Notes under the pieces: generated by a model | Databases searched by the model: none | Told to the model about the DNA's origin: nothing | What the model saw: only the letters and a program-made list of their open reading frames with translations | Shown: positions 15,573 to 22,978 of the stretch, in pieces | How positions within the stretch are numbered: the first letter of the stretch is position 1 | How the letters are laid out: every line of letters starts with the position of its first letter | Source: a virus | Reading direction: 5' to 3' (one strand) | Virus record (IMG/VR): IMGVR_UViG_3300025030_000406 | Location: 1-24,500 of that record | Length of the DNA: 24,500 bases | Program-made: the position numbers and the translations under genes

Positions 15573-16345
15573 TTATATATGAAGAAAATTATATTCTTCT
15601 AAATACTTTTCCAATATTAATTTTTTATGCTTAAAATACTCCATGAACGCATCTAAAGGATCATTGAAATATCCTAAATGCTCCTGATTGCTATTATTTG
15701 AAATATAACAAGCATATTTTTCTTTTGTTTTATCATAAGACACTCCGGGATAACCACTAGTATTATGTTTCTGAATATTAGTAAAGAAGTTATTTATTTT
15801 TCCAGGCATGAACACACAATTTTCTAGATTATATATTTTGCATCAGTTAAGACATCTTTATCGAGTTCGAATTTAATATTTTGATGATCTATCATATCTT
15901 GATAACCTAATATTTTAGGTATGTCTTGAAGAAAATATTCAAAACACAACCATTTTTCATTTACAATACAATCTTTATATGTTTCTTCTTTAATATGAAA
16001 TTTCTCATCATAACATCTTTGCAACATAGATACCCATTTATTTATATATGGATTGTGTTTAACATTTTTTACATATCCATAGTATCCTTTATTATAAATA
16101 ATTGGTTTTAATGAGTCTTTTATGTTTTTGTTTATAATTTGAATACCAGCAGAGATGGTTTGAAAACCAGTATTTTTAAATTCAACTACGTATCGTTTAT
16201 TACCTGTTTTAGATCCGTTTGTATCATATACACCTAAAACTTTATATTCTCCAAATATTTTGCTTATAAAAATTTTTCCGATATATTTATTCCTATCGTT
16301 TTGATTTTCTATTTCTTTATTAATGCTATACTTTTTTATCAACAA
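15573..16345 (-). pseudogene. frameshifted free-standing homing endonuclease with AP2 domain
   Basis: Two adjacent frames form one protein of about 257 aa. The first part (from TTG 16345 or 16342, 6-9 nt after GGAGGG) contains NKWVSMLQRCY, CIVNEKWLCFEYF and ELDKDVL, typical of phage HNH-like endonucleases. The family then continues with a KIYxxENCVFMP segment and an AP2 DNA-binding domain. Here that continuation lies in the -1 frame: IYNLENCVFMPGKINN, then SGYPGVSYDK and the rest to 15573. The break is at AAAA (15839-15836); one extra A would restore the protein. As read, the first frame ends at TAG 15826-15824. It sits between the DnaB and primase genes. Inactivation, slippage or sequencing error are all possible. 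Confidence 0.8.
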
Positions 16346-16356
16346 ATTATTCCCTC

Positions 16357-17886
16357 CTACCAATCTTGCGAAATATTACAAATTCCAAGTTCCTTATACA
16401 TATTTAAAGATAAATCATACTCTGCAATGATTTGAAATTGATTAGTTTGCCCGAATCTATTTTTTGTAATAAATATTATAAGATATCGCTTATCTTTTTT
16501 TAACTTAAAAGGAATCTTGGTGAGATTTCTCTTCCCTTCTAGTTTGTATGGTTTTATTTCATGTTTTTCATTTTCATATTCATCTTCAAAAGGTTGTCTA
16601 ATCATAATATTAACTGACATTACATCCACAATCGATTTAGCCATACCAATTTCATTGTTTGTGTAATATCTTAGTTTAGTAGCAGTTTTACCTAATTGGT
16701 ATGTAACAAGTAGACTAACATTTTTAGCAGTTGGTTTAATCACATCGTAAATTTTTACCATATCCCTTTGCATTTCCAACCATGTTTTATCAGAATTACT
16801 ATCAGCATTTTCTTTAAGCGTATCAATGCAAAAGTATTTTACATTTCCCAAAGCTGAATATTTCTTTATAATTTTAATGGCAATATCTGTAGTATATTTT
16901 TCTAGAGGTATAATTGTAATATTTTTATTTTCCTTCTTATCTTCAATCCATTTTGCACATTTTCTTAATAATTCCATTGTTTTTTCATCAAAATTCCCAT
17001 CCCTTAATATATATTTATGTAAGTTTTCTTTATAAACATTATTAGCTACCCATATAATCATTTCTTTTTGTATTTTGGTTTGATCTTCTTCGTTTATAAT
17101 GAATACTACTTTTTCATCGTGTTTTAATACTGAGGGAAATAACCAATTGATTGCTGTAGTTGATTTTCCGGCTCCCGATAGTCCTCCCAATCCAACTATA
17201 TTTCCTAAATTTAATCCTGATATTTCTTTATTTAATATAGTGCAATTATCAAGTGGTAGTCCTATATTGATTCCTTCATTTAATTTATCAATTAACTCAT
17301 TTACGCCAGAGCAAGCATTGTAACTTTTAACATCACCTTCGACATTTACGAATATATGATTAAGATTAGTTTCATAATAAGCATATATTTCTTCTGTATT
17401 CATATCTGCGAATTGACTTAATTTATCATGAACAGGGAATTTTGCTTTCATTAATTTAAGAACTGCATTCCATTTATGTAATTCGTTAATGTACCCGTCT
17501 AAATTTTCTTCTTTTACATATTCTTTTGCTTTGTCAATGGTGTCATAACCACCATATTCATCATATTTAACTTTCAATTTATCATGCTTTTCAAGATATA
17601 AACCAACCGTAATTTCATCTAATGATTGTTTCTTTTCTTTCTTGATAATATCATGAGCAATAACAAAATATATCTTCCATTCATTATTAGAGAAATCTTG
17701 TAAAGTCAAATTATCATATGAATACATTAATTCTGGGTTCTTGTAAAATATAGATGTGGCGTTTGCTTCAGCAGATAATTTAAATTCTTTAACTTTTTTT
17801 ACAGCATTAATTAATTCTTGTTCATAAGGACTTACTTCTTTTTTAGCAACAGTAGTTTTTGACTTTGTTTTTGTAACAACAGCCAT
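16357..17886 (-). CDS. dnaB: replicative DnaB-type DNA helicase
   Basis: A 509-aa hexameric helicase-like protein. It opens with a lysine/threonine-rich tail of about 18 residues, then a helical DnaB N-terminal-like domain to about 150. The RecA-fold motor begins near 205, with Walker A GLSGAGKST (235-243), a conserved Glu segment FIINEED near 265, Walker B YFCIDTLKE and a VTYQLGK segment that matches the helicase H3/H4 region. It should open the fork ahead of the polymerase III-type enzyme encoded nearby. Its ATG directly abuts the stop of the 156-aa upstream gene; SD GGAGG lies about 11 nt upstream. Replication role well supported, fine activity inferred. Confidence 0.88.
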   Translation of the reverse strand: MAVVTKTKSKTTVAKKEVSPYEQELINAVKKVKEFKLSAEANATSIFYKNPELMYSYDNLTLQDFSNNEWKIYFVIAHDIIKKEKKQSLDEITVGLYLEKHDKLKVKYDEYGGYDTIDKAKEYVKEENLDGYINELHKWNAVLKLMKAKFPVHDKLSQFADMNTEEIYAYYETNLNHIFVNVEGDVKSYNACSGVNELIDKLNEGINIGLPLDNCTILNKEISGLNLGNIVGLGGLSGAGKSTTAINWLFPSVLKHDEKVVFIINEEDQTKIQKEMIIWVANNVYKENLHKYILRDGNFDEKTMELLRKCAKWIEDKKENKNITIIPLEKYTTDIAIKIIKKYSALGNVKYFCIDTLKENADSNSDKTWLEMQRDMVKIYDVIKPTAKNVSLLVTYQLGKTATKLRYYTNNEIGMAKSIVDVMSVNIMIRQPFEDEYENEKHEIKPYKLEGKRNLTKIPFKLKKDKRYLIIFITKNRFGQTNQFQIIAEYDLSLNMYKELGICNISQDW

Positions 17887-18357
17887 TTACCATAATTCCT
17901 CCAATTCCTTATCGATCTTTTTATCTTTACTTTTTGCTTTATATTCAGCTCCTTCATGTATTTGATTTTCTAATTCAATAGTTGCTGTTTTCTCTTCTGC
18001 TTTCTTAGCATTTTTTAATCTAGAGAAAACATTATTTATCTCGTTTTCAATGAATGTCATTATTGTGTTTATGAGGTGTTTTTCATCTTTTATTTTATCT
18101 CTGGTTGGCCCTATATATTGTAAAATACTGTATTTACAAAACTTAAATGTTAGTAATATAAGTCGGTAATCATAACTTGCTTGTGGTTTTTGTTTTGTAT
18201 TTGCCATGAATTTACCTTCATGCAAACCCCTAAGTCTTAACGCTAAATACCTCGGAAACTTTTTGCCTGTTTCATACTGTAAAACTTCTTTAAAAACATA
18301 CTCGCACATCTCCAACCAATCTTTTTGCTCTTGTTTCTTAGTAATTTTCTCTTCCAT
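17887..18357 (-). CDS. hypothetical protein, 156 aa, possible helicase accessory
   Basis: It begins MEEKITKKQEQKDWLEMCEY and is predicted mostly helical. The middle (about 35-110) is hydrophobic and conserved-looking (FPRYLALRLRGLHEGKF, LLTFKFCKYSILQYI), and the last 45 residues are lysine/glutamate-rich and probably a coiled coil. No motif assigns activity. Its stop is immediately followed by the ATG of the DnaB-type helicase, so the two are strictly coupled. A helicase loader or adaptor is the obvious guess from context, but nothing in the sequence proves it. SD GAGG is 7 nt before ATG 18357. Confidence 0.7.
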   Translation of the reverse strand: MEEKITKKQEQKDWLEMCEYVFKEVLQYETGKKFPRYLALRLRGLHEGKFMANTKQKPQASYDYRLILLTFKFCKYSILQYIGPTRDKIKDEKHLINTIMTFIENEINNVFSRLKNAKKAEEKTATIELENQIHEGAEYKAKSKDKKIDKELEELW

Positions 18358-18381
18358 TTAAACACCTCAATAGTTGATAGG

Positions 18382-18416
18382 AATAGGGATTATTGGTTGG
18401 TTCAATAATCCCTATT
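18382..18416 (-). promoter_or_regulatory. perfect 14-bp stem hairpin downstream of the Sak4 gene
   Basis: AATAGGGATTATTG (18382-18395) is the exact reverse complement of 18403-18416, with a 7-nt loop between. It begins 5 nt after the recombinase stop and ends upstream of the SD for the next gene. Neither strand has a T-run after the stem, so intrinsic termination is unlikely. An mRNA-processing or 3'-end-stabilising element fits better. Confidence 0.8.
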
Positions 18417-18421
18417 ATCAT

Positions 18422-19420
18422 TTATAGCATTTCAGCGAATTCTAATACTTGATTCAATTTTTCAATATCATTATTAACTAAATCTTTAATATTGATTTCC
18501 AAGTCTCTGATTTTCTTTCCAATTTTCTTTTGATTTTCTTCTGAACAAGTCTTTAGAATAGATTTGATATTATTTGCAATATCCTCTGCTTTTTCATCTT
18601 CTATTTCCATAGATTCTTTATCCCTATTCACACCAGTAGAATAATCAACTGCTTTTTTTACTCCAAATTTCTTTGTACCTTCCCATTTTGTTCTCCAAAT
18701 TTCAAAAGAAGGATTTTCTATAATTTCTCCTTTCTTTGTTACTCCAGTTCTATCTTTATAGATTTTACCAAAATAAGTTACATTACCATCTTTATCTTCT
18801 TTTGTGAACATTTGCATCACAATATCAAAATCGTATTCAGCTTTTTTAGCTAAATCAGGAGCTTCACCAATTTTTACTCTATCAATACCTTTTTTCTTTT
18901 CGTCATCTGTTGGATCTCTAAAGACATCCTTTTGATGTGCCACTTCTACAATCCATTTACCTTGTGATGAGAACATTATATAAGCTGTTTTTAATGCCTG
19001 ATTCCATCTCTTGATATGGCCCCAATCACGCTGACTCAAATTTAGGTCTTCTAAATCTATGTCTTTACCTTTTCTTACTTGTTTTCTTGATCTTTTTTCA
19101 ACAACTTCATATGCTGCTGATTGCATATTCTCATATAATTTTGTACCACTATCAATCACAATAGTATCAAATTCTGCTAATAATTCTTCATCATCTAATT
19201 CATCAAATGTCTCTTGAACTTCAGATGCAGAAGTTGTACGCATGACATTAAGAATATTGGGATTATCTTCAAGATAATATGTATTACCATCTTCACTGTC
19301 TACCAAGTTTATTTTTGGGAAAGTTCCTGCTGTTGTAGATTTGCCGGAGCTTGTTGCACCAAATATTAATACTTTTCCTCCAACATAAGCCAATACTTCT
19401 TCTTTTTTAACAAAACCCAT
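18422..19420 (-). CDS. Sak4-type RecA-fold ATPase (phage recombinase-like)
   Basis: A 332-aa protein of the phage nucleotide-binding (AAA_24/Sak4) group. Walker A GATSSGKST is at 21-29, and Walker B EFDTIVIDSGTKL near 83-95 has the D-S pair typical of the family. LSQRDWGHIKRW near 130-140 and the KDG-x3-YFGKIYKDRT region follow. Sak4 proteins act as single-strand-annealing or RecA-like recombinases working with a partner SSB; here an SSB-like gene lies directly upstream, which supports that. The acidic C-terminal third is probably helical. AAAGGAG precedes ATG 19420. Hairpins without U-tracts flank the gene on both sides. Confidence 0.8.
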   Translation of the reverse strand: MGFVKKEEVLAYVGGKVLIFGATSSGKSTTAGTFPKINLVDSEDGNTYYLEDNPNILNVMRTTSASEVQETFDELDDEELLAEFDTIVIDSGTKLYENMQSAAYEVVEKRSRKQVRKGKDIDLEDLNLSQRDWGHIKRWNQALKTAYIMFSSQGKWIVEVAHQKDVFRDPTDDEKKKGIDRVKIGEAPDLAKKAEYDFDIVMQMFTKEDKDGNVTYFGKIYKDRTGVTKKGEIIENPSFEIWRTKWEGTKKFGVKKAVDYSTGVNRDKESMEIEDEKAEDIANNIKSILKTCSEENQKKIGKKIRDLEINIKDLVNNDIEKLNQVLEFAEML

Positions 19421-19473
19421 TTATTTTAGTCTCCTTTATTATTTTTTTTATTATTTTATATGATTTTTGTGTG

Positions 19474-19500
19474 TATCAGGAGGAATTTAACCTCCTGATA
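19474..19500 (-). promoter_or_regulatory. perfect 10-bp stem hairpin between SSB-like and Sak4 genes
   Basis: TATCAGGAGG (19474-19483) is the exact reverse complement of CCTCCTGATA (19491-19500), with a 7-nt loop AATTTAA. It starts 14 nt after the SSB-like stop. The stem contains an SD-like AGGAGG locked to its complement. There is no U-tract on either strand. It resembles the 18382-18416 hairpin in loop size and in its place just after a stop codon. Confidence 0.8.
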
Positions 19501-19514
19501 TTAATTAAATAGTA

Positions 19515-20756
19515 TTATACATCTAACAATTTCATCCATGCTTCATCATCAACTGTTTCTTCGTCTTCCTCAGTATCAGCATCTTCTTTTTTATCTAGTG
19601 TTTTTTCAAATTTCGCAACACTTTCTTCTAAATCTTCTGTTTCTTCCTCCTTCTCTTCTTCAACTTCAATAAATTGAGAAAGGAAAACTAAATCGCTTTC
19701 TTTATATTTATCTTTATTGATTGCCAAAATTGGAACCTTTGTTTCTCCTTCACCTTCAAATGTAATTAAAGGTCTTTTTATAAGCATTCTTTTTTCTTTA
19801 TTTCTACCAATAGCACATTTACTAAGAGCCTCTTCCTCTGTGATAACATTAAGTTCAATAAGTTCTCTAATATCTTCAGGAAGATCATCTAGTGTAATAC
19901 TTACTACACTTGCCCCTTCAAGCATTTCTCCTTCTACAGTGACTTCTACGAGTGTTCCTTTTTTAGCAGGAGCAAAACATTTAGTAATAAGTTTTTTAGT
20001 ATTTTCTGGTTTCGCCTTATCTACTTCAAGTTCAAATGTCTTTGTAAAAGCAAGAGTCTTCTTGATTTCCTTTCCATCGTATTTACCAACATAATCAACT
20101 ACATATCCCGTAATTGGAAATGATGCTTTTTCTCTATCTAATTTACCAACCGCATTTGCGTCACAAAGTATTGTTTGTGTAAATACTGCTTTATACTCTT
20201 CTGGTTTAGCTTTTGATAAGAATACAGAATTAACTTCTTTTTTAATAGAAACACTATCATTATACGCCTGATATTTTAATTTTCCTTTAACATTTACTAC
20301 CATTCCATTTTCAAGATGTTGTTGTATGTATTGAATTGCATCATATGCAGATAAAAATTTATTTTTGAATGTTTTATCTTTTGTATCTTTTTCTAAACCA
20401 ACTTTAATGAAACAAGAATCTGCTACTGATTCTAGAATTGTTTCGTCAAACCTATCATCCCAATCAATGGTGAATTTATTATCAAAGTCTTCTTGTTTTT
20501 TACCATCCACTTCTTTTATACCATGGACATATACTACATTGTCTCTTTCTGATCCGTAACCGCCCATCATATCTGAATATATAACATTTCCATTCCCACA
20601 ATCTACACCAAGATTCATTTGATTCCAAACCCAATCAGATTTTGTAGTATCTTTATCCATTGTGAAAGTATAATCATTTACTTTTGCTTCTCCGATGAGT
20701 AAAAATTGTGCTTTGCCTTTTTTAAGACCTAATTGTTCCTCTTTAACTTTTGCCAT
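19515..20756 (-). CDS. single-stranded-DNA-binding protein-like, acidic C-tail
   Basis: A 413-aa soluble protein with beta-rich N-terminal and central parts (OB-like strand patterns at about 20-180 and 190-290) and a very acidic tail from about residue 360, ending DEAWMKLLDV. SSBs use such tails to recruit replication and recombination partners. Its position ahead of a Sak4 recombinase, DnaB, primase and polymerase supports an SSB role, though no textbook SSB motif is visible and the protein is much longer than bacterial SSB. Alternative: another abundant DNA-binding or virion-independent OB protein. GAAGGA precedes ATG 20756 by about 10 nt. Confidence 0.6.
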   Translation of the reverse strand: MAKVKEEQLGLKKGKAQFLLIGEAKVNDYTFTMDKDTTKSDWVWNQMNLGVDCGNGNVIYSDMMGGYGSERDNVVYVHGIKEVDGKKQEDFDNKFTIDWDDRFDETILESVADSCFIKVGLEKDTKDKTFKNKFLSAYDAIQYIQQHLENGMVVNVKGKLKYQAYNDSVSIKKEVNSVFLSKAKPEEYKAVFTQTILCDANAVGKLDREKASFPITGYVVDYVGKYDGKEIKKTLAFTKTFELEVDKAKPENTKKLITKCFAPAKKGTLVEVTVEGEMLEGASVVSITLDDLPEDIRELIELNVITEEEALSKCAIGRNKEKRMLIKRPLITFEGEGETKVPILAINKDKYKESDLVFLSQFIEVEEEKEEETEDLEESVAKFEKTLDKKEDADTEEDEETVDDEAWMKLLDV

Positions 20757-20812
20757 TATATTATATTCCTTCTTTCAATGTTTTTATTTTATTATTTATT
20801 GCAAAAATAGTT

Positions 20813-20890
20813 TTAAAAATATATTGAAAGAGGAGGGCTGTTGGAGCGACAAACAGGTACTTGACCCCACGCTTTTGTTTTAATAGGCAT
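20813..20890 (-). other. GC-rich islet with a possible 25-codon ORF or structured leader
   Basis: In the 145-nt gap between the HD and SSB-like genes, bases 20831-20872 are about 60% G+C in a roughly 27% G+C genome. The coding strand has AAGGAGGAAG directly before an ATG (20890-20888) that opens a 25-residue frame (MPIKTKAWGQVPVCRSNSPP, then LSIYF). The SD is only 3 nt from the ATG, too close for good initiation. The islet contains CTGTT/AACAG (5-bp stem) and CCCTCCTC, which can pair with the upstream AGGAGG. A structured RNA leader or decayed insertion are both possible. Confidence 0.4.
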
Positions 20891-20901
20891 CTTCCTCCTT
20901 A

Positions 20902-21414
20902 TTATCTCATAACTTTTACATCAAAATTAAATTCTAGACATTTTCTACTAGCCAAATAATCACACCAATGTACAAAATGTTGTATTTTACTTTTTGGAGT
21001 AGGCAGGACTTTTTTCTTTGTCTTATAATCAAAGCTCCACTGGCCCATATGCGACTCAATATTCCCAATAATCATATTTAGTGTTTCTTCATCAATACAA
21101 CTATTTACTTCTGTGTTAGTTTTAAGCATATTAGCAACAATTAATGGATGTTCTGTGACGGTATGATAACTATTATCTAATCCTGATTTACAACCATCAT
21201 GTAATATTAAAGATGCTATAATTATGTCTTTATCATCTTCAGTATATTTGAAAATGTCTAATCTAAACATTTCTACTGCAATTCTTACTGCCGATTTGGT
21301 ATGCCTCACTAAACCTCCCTCTCCTAAAGCATATTGTGGATGATATTTACCAGACGAACTGGCAGGAATTGAGAAGAAATATTCTGGTAAATTATTTAAT
21401 GCCTTTTCTGTAAA
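20902..21414 (-). CDS. HD-domain phosphohydrolase without a recognisable start codon
   Basis: Conserved HD motifs: RHTKSAV (first His), SLILHDGCKSG (HD), TEHPLI and IESHMGQW, then WCDYLASRK (final Asp). HD proteins hydrolyse nucleotide phosphate bonds; the substrate is unknown. The nearest canonical start (GTG 21309) cuts off a clearly coding N-terminus: EKALNNLPEYFFSIPAS, then the family-typical GKYHPQYALGEGGLV. The frame remains open to the TGA at about 21446 but has no ATG, GTG, TTG or CTG. SD AAAGGAG (21428-21422) puts TTT (21414-21412) 7 nt away, where a TTG would be expected. It is the first gene after the consensus promoter 21475-21447. Confidence 0.8.
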   Translation of the reverse strand, partial: FTEKALNNLPEYFFSIPASSSGKYHPQYALGEGGLVRHTKSAVRIAVEMFRLDIFKYTEDDKDIIIASLILHDGCKSGLDNSYHTVTEHPLIVANMLKTNTEVNSCIDEETLNMIIGNIESHMGQWSFDYKTKKKVLPTPKSKIQHFVHWCDYLASRKCLEFNFDVKVMR

Positions 21415-21446
21415 CTCGCTACTCCTTTCATTAACTCTACTTACTC

Positions 21447-21475
21447 ATTATACCACACAACTAAAAACATGTCAA
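21447..21475 (-). promoter_or_regulatory. perfect-consensus sigma-A promoter with extended -10
   Basis: Minus strand: TTGACA (21475-21470), 17-nt spacer, TATAAT (21452-21447), with TGG immediately upstream of the -10 (TGn). Transcription should start near 21440, leaving a short leader of about 25 nt before the SD at 21428-21422 of the HD gene. It should drive the whole replication block leftward. Such a strong promoter fits early transcription by the host enzyme. Confidence 0.92.
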
Positions 21476-21540
21476 ACATTTTATTTCTTACTTTATAAAC
21501 AAAGCCAAACCACATAAAATTCCACATTCAATTTATTTTC

Positions 21541-22269
21541 TTAATGCAATCCATTTTTCTTTAAAGCGTCATTAAGTTGTTTTAAGAAATTAGCCGGATC
21601 TTCATTTGAATCAACAGTAATATTAATAGTAATATTATTTACTACATTATTTTCATTCTTTGACTCATTATCAGATTTATCATCCTCTACATCATTCTCT
21701 TCCTTAACATCCTCTACCCAATCCCATTCTTCCGGCTCATTCTCATCTAAAACATCACACACAACCCTTACACAACTATCTAATTGTTTTATTGCTACAA
21801 TGTCATAATCATCTCCATCGCTAGATAACTCTTCGTCATAGTCATTTAAGGTAATGAAATAAGAGCTATATCCTTGTTTAATATCTTCTTGATTGTTGAA
21901 AATCATATTACCTTCAATATCGTCTAACAAAGCACATAAATCTCCATCACGCATTTTGAAAAGCATTGAATTATTTAAATCTGATTTCTTCATTTTAATA
22001 TTCCTACTTTCATTGTTATTTTCTTGATTTGCATTGTTCTCTATGTATGGTTCAAAATCTTCTGGTAAGAAGAAATCACCTCTATTTGATCCTCTTATAC
22101 AATCTAAAACAATATAATCATAATTAATTTTTGATACAAATAAATATGGTTGATTTTTATTCTTTGCATAATACCAATTAACACTACTTTCTAAATTTCC
22201 ACAAAAACTTTTTGAATGAGGAACTACTTTTTGACCAACCACAACAAATTCTCTATTAATATTAACCAC
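21541..22269 (-). CDS. hypothetical phage protein, 242 aa, acidic
   Basis: The N-terminal 80 residues are a beta-rich domain (EFVVVGQKVVPHSKS, then LFVSKINYDYIVLDCIRG and FFLPEDFEPY) with KOW/SH3-like character. An Asn-rich linker, a mixed alpha/beta middle, an acidic stretch (190-215), and a C-terminal strand NNITINITVDS with a short helix follow. Function unknown. GTG 22269 lies inside the only ribosome site (AAAAGGGTGG at 22275-22266). ATT at 22260-22258, 5 nt after the SD and just past the upstream TAA, fits spacing better and would give NREFVVVG as the N-terminus. The gene ends ahead of the promoter at 21475. Confidence 0.7.
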   Translation of the reverse strand: MVNINREFVVVGQKVVPHSKSFCGNLESSVNWYYAKNKNQPYLFVSKINYDYIVLDCIRGSNRGDFFLPEDFEPYIENNANQENNNESRNIKMKKSDLNNSMLFKMRDGDLCALLDDIEGNMIFNNQEDIKQGYSSYFITLNDYDEELSSDGDDYDIVAIKQLDSCVRVVCDVLDENEPEEWDWVEDVKEENDVEDDKSDNESKNENNVVNNITINITVDSNEDPANFLKQLNDALKKNGLH

Positions 22270-22966
22270 CCTTTTCTTTTAATCTATATTCTCCAAAATA
22301 TTTTATTTCTGCTTCTTTCCTTGCTCTAACTGCATTATCAAATTTATCAAATCTTCCTAAATTAATGCACTTATTATATACATTAATTTTTGCCATCCAC
22401 TTATCCCTCGACTTATCCCAAGTAACACCCACCACTCCTGAAGTATTATTAGACTGCATACTTTTGTTCATTTGATTTTGTGTTTTGTTTACTAATCTTA
22501 ATTCTTTTTTACGGTTATCATATTCTTTATGAAAAATATGATCTACATCCATATCATCTGGACAATTCATAACAAGGCGATGCATAAATATAGTTTTATC
22601 TTCATAATGAAAAATAACATAACCATCTCGATTTATATGCCAACAATGATCCTTTATCAAATCAAAATCTTCTAAATCGAAATAAAACTCTTCGTCTTTG
22701 AATGTATATCCTATACCATATTTACCTGTTAAATCATATGTATTATATTTTTTTACTGCGTCTCTTAATCTTTCTACTTGCAAACACCCACAAGATTGTG
22801 TATTCCCTGAATTTAAACTTCCTGTGGTAGCTATTATTGGTTCTACTAAACTACCACAATTACATTTACACAGCCATTGAGCATTTTTATTTTTATCATT
22901 TTCTACTCTTTTAATTACAGTCAACCTATTAAATTCTCTACCCATTAAATTGATTAATTTCCCCAT
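22262..22966 (-). CDS. HNH homing endonuclease with AP2 DNA-binding domain
   Basis: A free-standing homing endonuclease of 234 aa, apparently intact. An N-terminal zinc-binding part has CKCNCG (33-38) and CGCL (59-62). The HNH domain covers about 119-165: FMHRLVM (first His), DVDHIF (DH), then DNRKKELRLVNKTQNQ. The AP2 domain covers about 173-225 (NNTSGVVGVTWDK, then INLGRF). It spreads by cutting DNA lacking its insertion site. It lies between two small genes without interrupting either, and its stop overlaps the downstream frame. The ATG (22966) has its SD (GGAG) about 16 nt away, so expression may be low. Confidence 0.9.
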   Translation of the reverse strand: MGKLINLMGREFNRLTVIKRVENDKNKNAQWLCKCNCGSLVEPIIATTGSLNSGNTQSCGCLQVERLRDAVKKYNTYDLTGKYGIGYTFKDEEFYFDLEDFDLIKDHCWHINRDGYVIFHYEDKTIFMHRLVMNCPDDMDVDHIFHKEYDNRKKELRLVNKTQNQMNKSMQSNNTSGVVGVTWDKSRDKWMAKINVYNKCINLGRFDKFDNAVRARKEAEIKYFGEYRLKEKGG

Positions 22967-22978
22967 ATATGATTATCT

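Noticed and set aside
15824-15842. Classical -1 programmed frameshift in the endonuclease
   Set aside because: The AAAA run allows single-tRNA slippage but there is no X-XXY-YYZ heptamer and no clear downstream pseudoknot; a simple one-base deletion is the more economical reading.
18382-18416. Hairpin as a rho-independent terminator
   Set aside because: No T-run follows the stem on either strand; the same holds for 19474-19500. Listed as hairpins of unknown role instead.
20831-20872. tRNA or tRNA fragment in the GC-rich islet
   Set aside because: A GGTCAAGTACC element faintly resembles a T-arm, but no acceptor stem or anticodon arm can be built.
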